Notes under the pieces: model-generated
The model's database searches: none
Told to the model about the DNA's origin: nothing
What the model saw: the letters and a program-made list of their open reading frames with translations, nothing else
Shown: positions 10,266-20,295 of the stretch, in pieces
How the letters are laid out: each line of letters starts with the position of its first letter
Numbering within the stretch: position 1 is the stretch's first letter
Origin: Schizochytrium sp. TIO01
Lineage: Eukaryota; Sar; Bigyra; Thraustochytrida; Thraustochytriidae
Reading direction: 5' to 3'
Assembly: GCA_004764695.1 (NCBI GenBank)
Contig: SMSO01000025.1
Coordinates: 543,102 to 607,101, forward strand
Length of the DNA stretch: 64,000 nucleotides
Position numbers and translations under genes: made by a program

Positions 10266-13200
10266 ATGCGGAAATCCACGCGCGGTGCCAAGCCATCGAG
10301 CAAGCTCCTTGAGAGCAAGGGCGTTGAGATTGATGGGTTCACGCCCACGCAAGTACCGGATTCAAAGAAGTTGCGTGCCAAAGAGGACCTGGAACACACC
10401 GAAGCCAGCCCCACCGCAGCATCCAATAAACCTGAAACCTCAGCACCCCTAGCGAGCCCAAATTCTGCCACGGAACCTAAGAGATCTCCAGTGGCGGCGG
10501 CAAACTCAGGAGCGAACTCCAAGAGCAAATCTTCGTCGAAATCAAAATCTAATTTGCCGACTAAAGCAAGCGCCAAATTATCGATATCATCCTCTAGCTC
10601 TTCTTTAATCGCTGCAGCCAAATCGTCTAGCTCCTCATCGTCTTTGTCATCAAAATCTGCGTCTGATTCAACCTCATCAAAAGACATGAAGCCTAACGCT
10701 TCCGCGAAAATTTCTCAGGCCGAAAATAACAGTGGCAATGGAAATGGCGTTTCTGGATCCAAGCCTAGCGCCACGGTCAGTGCTAGTAGTGGTGGGAATG
10801 TAACCTCAGGCAAAGCATCGAAACGACCGCAAAAAACCATCCTCGAGGATCCGTTGGCGAAGCGATGCCGCACCTTAGAAATCCAGCGGAATTACTTTAA
10901 GCGTATGCTGGATCGCATGCGAAAACTAGATCGCTACGGTTTTATTTTGGGTAAACAACTCGGTGGATCTGAAGCACCGCGCGGATTGACTACGTTATCA
11001 CAAATCATGGAGAAGGCAGATCAGGGAGCCTACTTTATGCCACACAAAATGCGCGAGGAGGATTGGGCCAACTCGCGTAAAATCGTAGAAATGCTTCAGT
11101 CAAGAAACGCTTATGAGGATGTGAAGCTGCTGAACAAGACTGATTTTATTGACATTGATTGGGATCGTATCCAAAAAGATCTGCGGAAAATTTGGAAATG
11201 GATTTACGTAAATCAACCCAAAAATGAGGATCCGCGTTCGTTCTGGAGCTGTGGAAAGCGCCTCGAAGAGTTTGTTGCAGAGAACTTTGCAAGTGCACGG
11301 GCCAAAAATAAAGAGGAACTTCATAAGGTGTACGACGAAGAAAAGCTGGAGCGACTTACATTTGAAAATCGAGAGCCGGCAATGTCAAGCTGGCGTAAAA
11401 AAGCGCAGGAAAGGCGCCAATATACTACAATCGATTATTATAAGGTAGTTGACGGTATTACAGAAGAGGAGCGTCAGGAGCTTGAGGCCTTACTTGATGC
11501 TGGCGATTCTGAGAACCGGTGGCTTCTTCCTGAAGATGGCGATGCTGAATCTGCAATGACAGCTCGTGGGGCCGTGAAAAAGAAGCGCCGCCGGGCCAAT
11601 GGCGCCGCTTCCACTTCTCAAAATGTACTTACAGGTAACCTGCCTTTTGTTAGTTGGCGTCTTAAAGAAAAGGACAAAGACCTCAGCGAAGTTGATAGCT
11701 GGGGCATTGACCCTTTCACGCGCCGCAACATTTCAATTGCCCTAGAATCAGTGGAGGATCCAAAGCTTCGGATGACACAGCCGCAAATTAATTGGTTTAT
11801 CGAGGGTCTACTTTTACGAGAATGTAACCGCCAGGGCCCTGATGTGGGATGGGATCTCACATATGCACTCAAATCTCTCCGAGCACGCGCTAGCCCTGAA
11901 ACAAAACTCGAGGATGACCCGAGCTCCTCTGATGCTAAAACTATTGCCACGACCAAAGAAAACAAGCAAACTCCTATAGCTTCGGGAAATTCTGGTACTG
12001 ATGCATTGCCAAAAACCTCAAGTATTGCTGAAATCAAAGGCGAACCCGAAATGACTGACCAAAGCAATTTCGAAGGCTCGCAGAGCAGTCAGACAGATAT
12101 TAAAAAGAAGGAGTGTGCTTCTGCTTCTGCTGCTGATGATGATGATGAAATGGCAGAAGTGGATGAAAAGCCTTCCCGAAAGCCAACAACCCCAAATCCA
12201 AACGGAAACCAGTGCAACGACCCAAAACTGCCATTTGAACCTGGAAATGAAGAAACTGAAACGGAAGAAAGCACAAAAGGAAAGCCAAACACCAAAAATG
12301 GAATTGAAAAGGAGCCCGAAACTGGTGAGAATGTGGATAACAATGAGGGGACAAAAGCATGTTCAAAGTCTAATTCGAAGACGGGTGATGACGTTGATAG
12401 TTCCAAACCTCAAGAAGATAATGCAAAGAATCTGAAAGAAAAGTCTCATGAAAGCATTGAAGAGGATGACGAAAATGACAAGAAGATCGAAGAAGAAGCA
12501 GAAGCAGAAGAAGCACCCCCTGCACATCGAAATGGCAAAGTCAAACAGCTGCCGAGAAGAAGGACAGTACCTGACCGTGCTGCAAAAAAAGTTGCGACTC
12601 AGAAATCCTCGTCTTCGAAAAGCGCGGATAGTTCAAGCGCTGGTGATGCTGACTCCCTAGCCGACGTTGTTGAGAAAATCAACCGTGTTGGACGTAAGCG
12701 AAAGCGTTTAAATCTCGTAGAGCACGAAAATATCATATGGGAGTCAAGAAGAAACCGACGCAAGCCAGAGTTCTTTGAAGCTGTTCCTAAAGTTCCTGTT
12801 GCCGAGACTGCATTGAAGAAACAGAAAACAACATCTACTAAAGCCAAAGTGAGAGCATCCACTTCCTCCTCAACGAAAGCGTCAGCAAGCTCTGCCAGGA
12901 CGCGTTCCGCCAAGACTACAGCTACGAAGAAAAAAGGAAGGCAGACTCGTTCAGAAGTGGATGAATCTGAAGACCTTGAGGCTGAAGAAGATGATGACAG
13001 CAGTAAAACTGTTTCAAAGAGGTCCAGATCTAGAGCTTCGTCTCAACGAACAAAGGCAGCCAGAAGCCGCACTGCAGCTGCGGCTGCTGCGGCTGCCTCA
13101 AAAAAAGCAAAGCCGACTCGAGCTGCCAACACTACGAGAGGAACTCGCAAGCGTAAAGCGTCTCAATCCTCCAAATCTACTAAAGGTGATGCAGATCAAG

Positions 13201-16200
13201 ATGAAATCGAGCAAGAGGAAGTTGCGGAACACGTAGTAGAAGGTCGAAAGCTTGTGGGCAAACGATTAAGCGTCTTTCGCCCAATAGAGTGTTCATGGTT
13301 TTCTGGTAGAATCACTGCTTACGAAGAATCGCCTAAAAAGGCGGGGAAACATCATTGTGTGCTCTTTGATAATGGTGAGGAAATATGGGTTGATTTGCTC
13401 AAGGAGCGCTGCATTGTTGAAAATGTTGCCAATACCACATATGATCGTGATGTGTCGAATGAAATGATTGTTGCTGCCGTCGACGTAATTCTACGCTCCA
13501 TTCAAAACTGGGGAGAGCACAACTTTTGCGTGCATCCGAAGGGTGTTGGTGTGATTTGTGTAAATGATGATGGCATTCAAAAGGGAGATATTCTTGGTTC
13601 CTATCACGGAGAACTCTACCCTCTTTGGCTATGGGAGCAAAAGGAGGCCCGCGAAGATGCATTACGCAAACAAACCCGGGGTGGGAAAGCATCACTCCCG
13701 GATTTCTGGAATATGCGTTTTGAGATCCCTAGTTCAGAACCCAATGGGTTCACAATTCTTTACGTTGACTCCAAACACTACGGTACTAGTATGAGTCGTC
13801 TCAGTCATAGCTGCCGTCCCAATGCCTGTGTCATGATGGCTGTAGTGGATGGAAAATACAACATTGCAATGCGAGCTCTTCGGGACATTGAGCCTGGAGA
13901 AGAGGTCACGATTGATTATAACTGCGTTACAGATAGTATGGATGAATTCAGAGCGGCCATTTGTTTGTGTGGTTCGGAGGGTTGCCGCGGTTCGTTCTTG
14001 TACATCACAGGTGCGCAGCAATTTATGCAAGTTGTAGAGCGACGCCATCGCCCAATCCATCGCGCTGCAATGTTGTTTGAAGCATCTCTGGCAACAAAAG
14101 AACCTGAAAAGCCTGAAAAGCCTGCAAAAAAAACACCCGCCACAACATCGAAGCGCACAAGATTGACTCGGCGCAAGCGAGCGCCTCCCAGGATTATGAC
14201 GGGAAAAGGGAAAAATGACACTCACCCTAGTGGCCTCAGCCAAGATTGCGTCAATCGGATGCAACGGTATGGTGTAAAGCTTGAACTAATTGACACTTTG
14301 CCACTGTGGGCACTCCAATTTGTAGCACTTGCTTTACGTTTTGTGGAGCAAGAGCAGGTTGAACTACCTTCACGACTTTTCCATGAGGAGATTGCGCGTC
14401 GCGAGAAGGTTGCCCTCTCTGGAGTTAATGGAGTACAAGCTGGCCATGGCACTGTGGTGAGTTCTGGCTCAACCGCTGCATCATCCACTACACCAAACCC
14501 GGCGTCCTCCACGTCTAGTGGGACTTTAAACAAAACGAATTCAAGATCCTCCAAGGGCGCTGTGTCGAAAGCATCGTCAAAAAACTCTACCACCAAACCT
14601 GCAGTATCAAAAGCAGAAAAGGCCTCCAAAGCATCATCCGCAAAATCCACAAAAACATCGACAGCAAAGAACACCACTACTAAAACCTCAAAGACAAAAG
14701 CTACAACTACTGCTAGCAAGGTCTCTACGTCCCGCAAAACAAGCTCAAAAGGATCAAAGCGTAAAGCAGGGAGCTCCGCCAGTAGTGTTGCAAGCAACTC
14801 TCAGAGTATCAACACATCGATTCATCAGCAGCAAAAGCTTGACTTAGACCCTGACTCAGCTCGTGAATTATGGGAATCGTGTCGGCGCGAAGCCAAGGGA
14901 ATCGCGCGTCAACGCGTGTGTAATTTGATCATTGCTCTGAGTAAACTGCGCCACCGTATGGATACGCGCATACGTCTTGGTTACGAAGGAGCCCTTGAAA
15001 ATAGCAAGCCAACGTTCACTCGTCTTGAGGAAGCTGGGATAGCTGAAGGAACGCGCAGCTCCGGGAAGTTACTACCTACTAGAACCGAAGGTTGGAGTGT
15101 GATGTCTCCGTCACGGGGTCAAGAGAGAATCTCACAGCACAATCAAAAAGTTCGTGACCTAGTCAACGAAACCACTGCTAAACTGGTGGAACGAGTCTGG
15201 TGGGTTGGTGATCGTTGCGAGGCAAGATGGTGTGGTGACGACGCTGCCGACTACCCAGGATGGTACTCTGGGACCATACTGTACGTCCACTCAAATCCTC
15301 TTTGTGAACCCTCCAATGATTCTGTGTCTGAGAAAGAGAAAGTAATCACGAGACTCGACGGTGAGGGAGACAATAAGGAGATTGCTGATGAAACAAGAGA
15401 GCAACCACATGCGGAAATAGACCCGTCTTCTGTGAAGGTTTCCCCAAAGATTTCCGAGCAACTAGGAGAAAGGAAGGAGGCCTCCACGGAGATGGATGAA
15501 TCCTCCTCGTCCACATCGTTAGAGCCGTCTACTGCCACTGTCAGCAATATCGAAAGTAAGGAACTATCTCCTCTAAAGACTGGCGTAGATGAAAACTCAA
15601 CATCCCCTGCTAATGGAGTCAAAGAGCCCAAAAGTGAACCTGAACTGCTGAAAAGCTCAGAGACGATACTTGAAAATGCTGAACTTAAGACAAAGAATAC
15701 TGAAGATGTCGAAATGGCAGATGCTTCTACTTCTACTCCTGAGCCCGCAAGTAAAAAGTACCGGGATGCAATTCTTGCTGGCCCTAGCGTGCATATCCTC
15801 TATGATGATGGAGACGTGATCAATCGAATTCCAATGGGCTCTGATGTTCTTCGTCGTCCCAAATACTCTGAGGAATCCGACTATCCAGAGCCTTTGACAG
15901 CTCTCACCACCAAAACCCACCAGAGTCCTTTTCGTCCCCTCTCAGACAAAGATGTAATGAACGCTCTGTGGAATGATCCTGTGAATAGTATCTTGCAACG
16001 GGTGATCCGCCTCTTACAACAGCAATGTGTATATGAGATAAATGTTTGGCAGTCTGCAAGCGATCCACGCATCAAGTCACGCTACTGGTGGAATATGAAA
16101 ACCCGTGTTATTCACAAATCAAAGCCCTCTGCTCAAGATCGTGCAGAAAAGTGGACTTATGTTCCCAAAGCGATGCAAGAAATCCAAGAGCTGACTCATT

Positions 16201-19200
16201 ACAGTGTGGGGTCTGTAACCGAAGCACGTGACGGTATTGTTCGACTTCGTGACCTTGTCCTTACGTTGCCTGGTTTTGCTCAGTCAAATGATGGCCATGT
16301 TTGGAAGGATGGCAAGATCGAAGATGCACACCAAAAACTTGCTGATCTTCTTACCTTCTATAGTCATACTGAGAACTGGTTTCATGTCACAGAAGCACCT
16401 CCAGTAAACTTTCATGGACCTCAACCTCCCGCCCCAGGGACATTGCATTCCTTTCATCATGAAAGCAGTGTGGTAGCCCCTCTTCTAGGCTGGCTCGATC
16501 AAAAGGAAGAGCATATGCTAGTAGAAGAGATGCTTGGTACTACAGTGCTCCCAGAAGTTGAAAGTGCGTATCAGCCTACTGAAGCTGCTAAATATGCATC
16601 TCACGTCCGTGCCAAGATAATGAAGCAGCTAGGAGATGAGAAGAAAAGGTATCAGGATTGGGATAAGGACGCTAGGTCTATGTTTACACCTGCGCCTATG
16701 GCACTTCGTGCTGATGAAAAGCAAAAGGATGCATGGCCACCACCGCTTCCACCACCTCGGCTGTTCGGATCACCTGTCCTTGATGCTGCTCTTTACGATA
16801 ACCGTAATTTTACTGGATCTGACTCAGGCTTTGAAAGCCGTTTTGAGGACGTCTACGCTAAGAAGCAAGTTGTTGAAGAACAAAATAAACCTGCAAGTGC
16901 TGAAGGTGACGCAGTTTTCCAGAATCTTCTGACTTCTCTCAAGAGCACTCGCCGCTCGACAACTCGTCTTTCGACTGAAGAGACGCAAATGTTTATGCCC
17001 CCACCTCCACCAACCGTCAACCAGCACGTGTGGATTCAGTGTGATGGTCCAGACTGTGAAAAGTGGCGAAAGCTCCCGGCTGGCTATTCTGCAAGTGACT
17101 TCCCAGAGAAGTTTAACTGCTCTATGCTGAAGCGCATTGACCCACAATTCGCCTCGTGTAGTGTCCCTGAAGAACCAAGCACAGGAGAAACCTCACTTAA
17201 ATGGGGTTATGGAATTGGTACTGTCGATGACCTTACTAAAGGACACCGCATTGATGCCTACCATCGGCGCACGCGGAAATGGTATGCTGTGGATATCACC
17301 GATGCCCGTGCTGATGCTGTACAGGTTGTTTTCCCGAAGCAGGCTGGCAAAATGGAAGACTGGCTACCGCGGCATCCAGGCCCAGGCCAATTTGCGTCAG
17401 TCATGCCTCTATATTCATTTACTGACCGCTCTGATGATCGGTCGAACCACCGCGTTTACCGCTACGTTGAGGCAACGAAGAAGGAGGCGAGTAAGTTTGG
17501 CCCCAAAGCTCTCATTAAGGACTACCACAACTTGGCATTGGCTGCTGCAGAGCGCCATGGTTTGCCAAAGGTTTCCGCTCAAGCCGTGCTCAGTGTACTT
17601 GTTGATGTGATCAATCAAGTATCTGCAGACGGTGGTGAACCTCTTGGTAGAATCGAGGTCAAAATCAGACGCAAAGTTCTGGTTGACGATGGTCATCTTT
17701 CGCCGGCCAACGCCGCTGCCACGAAACCTGGACTGCTGCGGCGTGTTCCTAGTGCACAAAGCAATCTCAGCGGTACGTCTTACGTTCGATCTGCTGCAGC
17801 ACGGGATCGCGATCGAAGCCGCTTTACTCAGCGCGAGTCGATGTTCATGTTCTTCAAGGAGATGAAACGACTTTATGGAGGGCTTATCAGCTTCGAGGAT
17901 ATATCGCGTCAAGCTGAGGCGCTTGATGATCAGCAAATGAACTTTTTAAATCCGACTATTTGGAATAACAATGATTTTGGGGTTTGGATAGACGCTGCAT
18001 TTGACGAAGATATAGGCCTATCTAAAGAACAAGATCTTAGTGAGCGCGACGAGGAATACGTCATGGTTGGTATGCAAGTTATGACACCCCAAGGAGAAGG
18101 CGTTGTTTTGAGGCGCACTGGAATTCGTACTTATATGGTTGCAGTTCGACCCGCCGTTGACATGCGCGTGGACACAAGCTTCGGGTGGGGTACTGTCGAA
18201 GAAGTGCGAGGCAACCTGCATACAGCAAAAATTAATCTCGATGCTGGAGGAATTATGTACTCTCCTGATATGGCTATTGAAGTAGAGTATTTCCTTGCAT
18301 TACCTGTCGAAACCCTAGTCTTTGCAAAGCTTAGCAAAATGCCATTAGAGCAACTCCTTGTCAAGCAATCCGCACGTGCTGCTGCAGCGGCAAAGAAACA
18401 GAAGGTTCCTAAACTCCCTAAGGCGCCCAAAATTCCTAAATATATTCTTCCTGGACCTCCTTTAAGCAATCAGGAGCCTGGAAAGACAAGATCGCCACCA
18501 CCAGTAACAACCATCGCATCAACAACAAATGCCGCTTCTGCTTCGGCTGGAGGAAGCATTCCTCCAAGTACAACTGCACCATCTGTGTCAACATCTTCTT
18601 CCGCAGCGAAAATTCCTGCCATAAGTAGCACGCACACATCCTCCTCTCCTTTGCCCTCTTCAGCAAACCCACTAGCACCACCAATGCCTGCTTCTTCTAC
18701 TTCGTCATCATCTGGAACAGGAGTACCCCCAACCGTTGCAACCACCTCAGCTACCCTAAAAGCCCCAACTCAGCAAGTGAACTTCAATCCTCCAGCTGAC
18801 ATCTCAGTTACCCCAACGTCACAAAAGCAAGTACATATTGCAAGTACGTCGGGTACTCTGATCACGAAAAAGACAGAGCAACAAAGCACCGCTAATTTGA
18901 CGGAAAGAAAGTTGGCGGGAAATGATACTACTGTTGTCTTGACAACACGTGAAATTGAACCTTCAACGTCAAACATAGAGAACGCTGCAAAGAACTCAAG
19001 CACCGACGCAGCGCCTCCTACTGTATCGACTGCAGATTTGGTATCACCAGCGGCACCCGCGGCTGGTCATTCATCGTTAGAATTAGGATCTGCAGAGTCT
19101 GAGAGCAAGGTGATTCTGAATAAAACTGCTACTGCTCTCGATTCAACTGCGACAGACACCTCTTCTATTTTTGTAAACAAAGATGACCACGCGCCAAATG

Positions 19201-19505
19201 GAGTGTCCCCTACACTCTCCTCTGATCAAAGTACGGTCGTATCGAACGTGTCGATGGTGACCGCAACACCATCATCACCAAAAGCATCAACAAAAGGGCC
19301 TGCTGATAGTACATCTGTCGAAGCAAGCTCTGTAGCCAAGCCTATACATTCGGCAGAACCACCTGCTGTCTCTAGTGATCTTTCTGCTTCAAAGGACTGC
19401 AAGCTAAACCCAGCAACTAGCATGGATAATTCTCAAGATGACTCAACCAGTGCTTGGACTATGGCGTCGACGGCCACTGCTTTTTTACGTAGCAAACCAA
19501 CATAA
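10266..19505 (+). CDS. Giant SET/CW-domain histone H3K4 methyltransferase, ATXR3/SDG2-like (3079 aa)
   Basis: A single uninterrupted frame. Residues 1-200 are Ser/Lys-rich and disordered; about 195-470 form an unrecognised globular region; about 570-990 are acidic then Lys/Arg-rich (nuclear). A Tudor-like segment lies near 998-1050. The SET domain spans about 1080-1220: SHSCRPN around Cys1183/Asn1186, catalytic-type Tyr1218 in IDYN, then post-SET Cys1233, Cys1235 and Cys1240 (CLCGSEGCRGSF). The SET-to-post-SET layout and the helical region after it (about 1330-1380) resemble plant ATXR3/SDG2, a global H3K4 trimethylase. A second Tudor-like fold appears split between about 1645-1673 and 1839-1857 by an acidic insert. 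A CW zinc finger follows at 2256-2303, with Cys2259, 2264, 2285, 2298 and Trp2256/2267; CW domains read H3K4 methylation. Two further beta-rich segments (about 2316-2357 and 2600-2700) precede a Ser/Thr/Pro-rich tail. The 3' end overlaps the convergent lipid kinase gene by 47 bp. Confidence 0.85.
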   Translation: MRKSTRGAKPSSKLLESKGVEIDGFTPTQVPDSKKLRAKEDLEHTEASPTAASNKPETSAPLASPNSATEPKRSPVAAANSGANSKSKSSSKSKSNLPTKASAKLSISSSSSSLIAAAKSSSSSSSLSSKSASDSTSSKDMKPNASAKISQAENNSGNGNGVSGSKPSATVSASSGGNVTSGKASKRPQKTILEDPLAKRCRTLEIQRNYFKRMLDRMRKLDRYGFILGKQLGGSEAPRGLTTLSQIMEKADQGAYFMPHKMREEDWANSRKIVEMLQSRNAYEDVKLLNKTDFIDIDWDRIQKDLRKIWKWIYVNQPKNEDPRSFWSCGKRLEEFVAENFASARAKNKEELHKVYDEEKLERLTFENREPAMSSWRKKAQERRQYTTIDYYKVVDGITEEERQELEALLDAGDSENRWLLPEDGDAESAMTARGAVKKKRRRANGAASTSQNVLTGNLPFVSWRLKEKDKDLSEVDSWGIDPFTRRNISIALESVEDPKLRMTQPQINWFIEGLLLRECNRQGPDVGWDLTYALKSLRARASPETKLEDDPSSSDAKTIATTKENKQTPIASGNSGTDALPKTSSIAEIKGEPEMTDQSNFEGSQSSQTDIKKKECASASAADDDDEMAEVDEKPSRKPTTPNPNGNQCNDPKLPFEPGNEETETEESTKGKPNTKNGIEKEPETGENVDNNEGTKACSKSNSKTGDDVDSSKPQEDNAKNLKEKSHESIEEDDENDKKIEEEAEAEEAPPAHRNGKVKQLPRRRTVPDRAAKKVATQKSSSSKSADSSSAGDADSLADVVEKINRVGRKRKRLNLVEHENIIWESRRNRRKPEFFEAVPKVPVAETALKKQKTTSTKAKVRASTSSSTKASASSARTRSAKTTATKKKGRQTRSEVDESEDLEAEEDDDSSKTVSKRSRSRASSQRTKAARSRTAAAAAAAASKKAKPTRAANTTRGTRKRKASQSSKSTKGDADQDEIEQEEVAEHVVEGRKLVGKRLSVFRPIECSWFSGRITAYEESPKKAGKHHCVLFDNGEEIWVDLLKERCIVENVANTTYDRDVSNEMIVAAVDVILRSIQNWGEHNFCVHPKGVGVICVNDDGIQKGDILGSYHGELYPLWLWEQKEAREDALRKQTRGGKASLPDFWNMRFEIPSSEPNGFTILYVDSKHYGTSMSRLSHSCRPNACVMMAVVDGKYNIAMRALRDIEPGEEVTIDYNCVTDSMDEFRAAICLCGSEGCRGSFLYITGAQQFMQVVERRHRPIHRAAMLFEASLATKEPEKPEKPAKKTPATTSKRTRLTRRKRAPPRIMTGKGKNDTHPSGLSQDCVNRMQRYGVKLELIDTLPLWALQFVALALRFVEQEQVELPSRLFHEEIARREKVALSGVNGVQAGHGTVVSSGSTAASSTTPNPASSTSSGTLNKTNSRSSKGAVSKASSKNSTTKPAVSKAEKASKASSAKSTKTSTAKNTTTKTSKTKATTTASKVSTSRKTSSKGSKRKAGSSASSVASNSQSINTSIHQQQKLDLDPDSARELWESCRREAKGIARQRVCNLIIALSKLRHRMDTRIRLGYEGALENSKPTFTRLEEAGIAEGTRSSGKLLPTRTEGWSVMSPSRGQERISQHNQKVRDLVNETTAKLVERVWWVGDRCEARWCGDDAADYPGWYSGTILYVHSNPLCEPSNDSVSEKEKVITRLDGEGDNKEIADETREQPHAEIDPSSVKVSPKISEQLGERKEASTEMDESSSSTSLEPSTATVSNIESKELSPLKTGVDENSTSPANGVKEPKSEPELLKSSETILENAELKTKNTEDVEMADASTSTPEPASKKYRDAILAGPSVHILYDDGDVINRIPMGSDVLRRPKYSEESDYPEPLTALTTKTHQSPFRPLSDKDVMNALWNDPVNSILQRVIRLLQQQCVYEINVWQSASDPRIKSRYWWNMKTRVIHKSKPSAQDRAEKWTYVPKAMQEIQELTHYSVGSVTEARDGIVRLRDLVLTLPGFAQSNDGHVWKDGKIEDAHQKLADLLTFYSHTENWFHVTEAPPVNFHGPQPPAPGTLHSFHHESSVVAPLLGWLDQKEEHMLVEEMLGTTVLPEVESAYQPTEAAKYASHVRAKIMKQLGDEKKRYQDWDKDARSMFTPAPMALRADEKQKDAWPPPLPPPRLFGSPVLDAALYDNRNFTGSDSGFESRFEDVYAKKQVVEEQNKPASAEGDAVFQNLLTSLKSTRRSTTRLSTEETQMFMPPPPPTVNQHVWIQCDGPDCEKWRKLPAGYSASDFPEKFNCSMLKRIDPQFASCSVPEEPSTGETSLKWGYGIGTVDDLTKGHRIDAYHRRTRKWYAVDITDARADAVQVVFPKQAGKMEDWLPRHPGPGQFASVMPLYSFTDRSDDRSNHRVYRYVEATKKEASKFGPKALIKDYHNLALAAAERHGLPKVSAQAVLSVLVDVINQVSADGGEPLGRIEVKIRRKVLVDDGHLSPANAAATKPGLLRRVPSAQSNLSGTSYVRSAAARDRDRSRFTQRESMFMFFKEMKRLYGGLISFEDISRQAEALDDQQMNFLNPTIWNNNDFGVWIDAAFDEDIGLSKEQDLSERDEEYVMVGMQVMTPQGEGVVLRRTGIRTYMVAVRPAVDMRVDTSFGWGTVEEVRGNLHTAKINLDAGGIMYSPDMAIEVEYFLALPVETLVFAKLSKMPLEQLLVKQSARAAAAAKKQKVPKLPKAPKIPKYILPGPPLSNQEPGKTRSPPPVTTIASTTNAASASAGGSIPPSTTAPSVSTSSSAAKIPAISSTHTSSSPLPSSANPLAPPMPASSTSSSSGTGVPPTVATTSATLKAPTQQVNFNPPADISVTPTSQKQVHIASTSGTLITKKTEQQSTANLTERKLAGNDTTVVLTTREIEPSTSNIENAAKNSSTDAAPPTVSTADLVSPAAPAAGHSSLELGSAESESKVILNKTATALDSTATDTSSIFVNKDDHAPNGVSPTLSSDQSTVVSNVSMVTATPSSPKASTKGPADSTSVEASSVAKPIHSAEPPAVSSDLSASKDCKLNPATSMDNSQDDSTSAWTMASTATAFLRSKPT

Positions 19506-20295
19506 AATCGAAGTTATGAAATATTAGAAACCACGAGCAAGCGCATATTAAAGGTATCACCAAGTTGTCGTTGAGCCCTGCTACTTCTATTCGCTCTGCA
19601 AGAGAGCCTATGCCTCCAGACAAGAGACTCACAAATATTATTTTTGTGTAAGAGCTCTCCAGCTTGCATACAACATATAGGTAGAGGAAGGTGACGAGAG
19701 TGCAAGCACAAAATGCCCCCATTGAGCCGGCGAGTGTTTTCTGCTTGGTATTGGAAGCATCAGCACGAGAGTATCGCTTTTGCCAAAGTGTTCCGAGAAG
19801 ACCTGCTGCAGGGTCCCCGAAGGAAAGCATCAGAATACTCAGATGGTATACCCTTTCGGGAAATAAACTGCAGATTGTTGAACCAAGGAGAAAATAGAAT
19901 GATCCAGGGGTTTTACCTGCAAGTTCGTCGGGGCGTGCAATTGCGGTAAGCTGGCTTTTCAGGAAGTGATTGAGACCTGGGTATCTAAGGCGAAGCCGAT
20001 GTACGAGGTAGAACCATGCCGTTGACGATGCCAAGGTTATTGTCTGTTGTTTTGGAGATAAGATTTTACACATTGAAACACCAACAAAGAGACACCCAGT
20101 CAGAGCATGCTGCAGTCTTCGCGTGAGCTCGAAACCTGGCTCCAAGGTCTTTGTCTTGACATCACCTCTTTCACGGACTGAAGATGTTGATGGAGCAGGT
20201 TGCTTTGTTTTCCCTGCCGCACTGAGAGCGAACTGCACTAGGATTACACCCACTGCTAGGCCCAAGGCAACGCCTGCGGAGTCTAGCAAGGTCAT
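19459..20295 (-). CDS. CTP-dependent lipid kinase, Dgk1/Sec59/phytol-kinase family (278 aa)
   Basis: A polytopic membrane protein. An N-terminal hydrophobic helix (about residues 8-28) is followed by LTRRLQHALTG, then PDELAGKTPGSFYFLLGS, the signature SFGDPAAGLLG, KTLAGSMGAF and a late GLNDNLVIPLI. This motif order is that of the family of yeast Dgk1 (CTP-dependent diacylglycerol kinase), dolichol kinase and VTE5 phytol kinase, which use CTP to phosphorylate a membrane alcohol. The late DNL-IP motif and modest size favour the Dgk1/phytol-kinase branch over dolichol kinase, but the substrate cannot be fixed from sequence. It probably lies in the ER or a plastid-like membrane. Its last codons are read antisense to the end of the methyltransferase gene, so an unseen 3' intron or a shorter terminus remains possible. 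Confidence 0.75.
   Translation of the reverse strand: MTLLDSAGVALGLAVGVILVQFALSAAGKTKQPAPSTSSVRERGDVKTKTLEPGFELTRRLQHALTGCLFVGVSMCKILSPKQQTITLASSTAWFYLVHRLRLRYPGLNHFLKSQLTAIARPDELAGKTPGSFYFLLGSTICSLFPERVYHLSILMLSFGDPAAGLLGTLWQKRYSRADASNTKQKTLAGSMGAFCACTLVTFLYLYVVCKLESSYTKIIFVSLLSGGIGSLAERIEVAGLNDNLVIPLICACSWFLIFHNFDFMLVCYVKKQWPSTP

Noticed and set aside
10181-10687. Minus-strand ORF (168 codons) across the start of the methyltransferase gene
   Set aside because: Asp/Glu/Leu-rich antisense shadow of a Ser/Lys-rich coding region.
14222-14797. Minus-strand ORF of 191 codons inside the methyltransferase gene
   Set aside because: Phe/Val/Asp-rich antisense of a Ser/Thr/Lys-rich linker; no independent motif.
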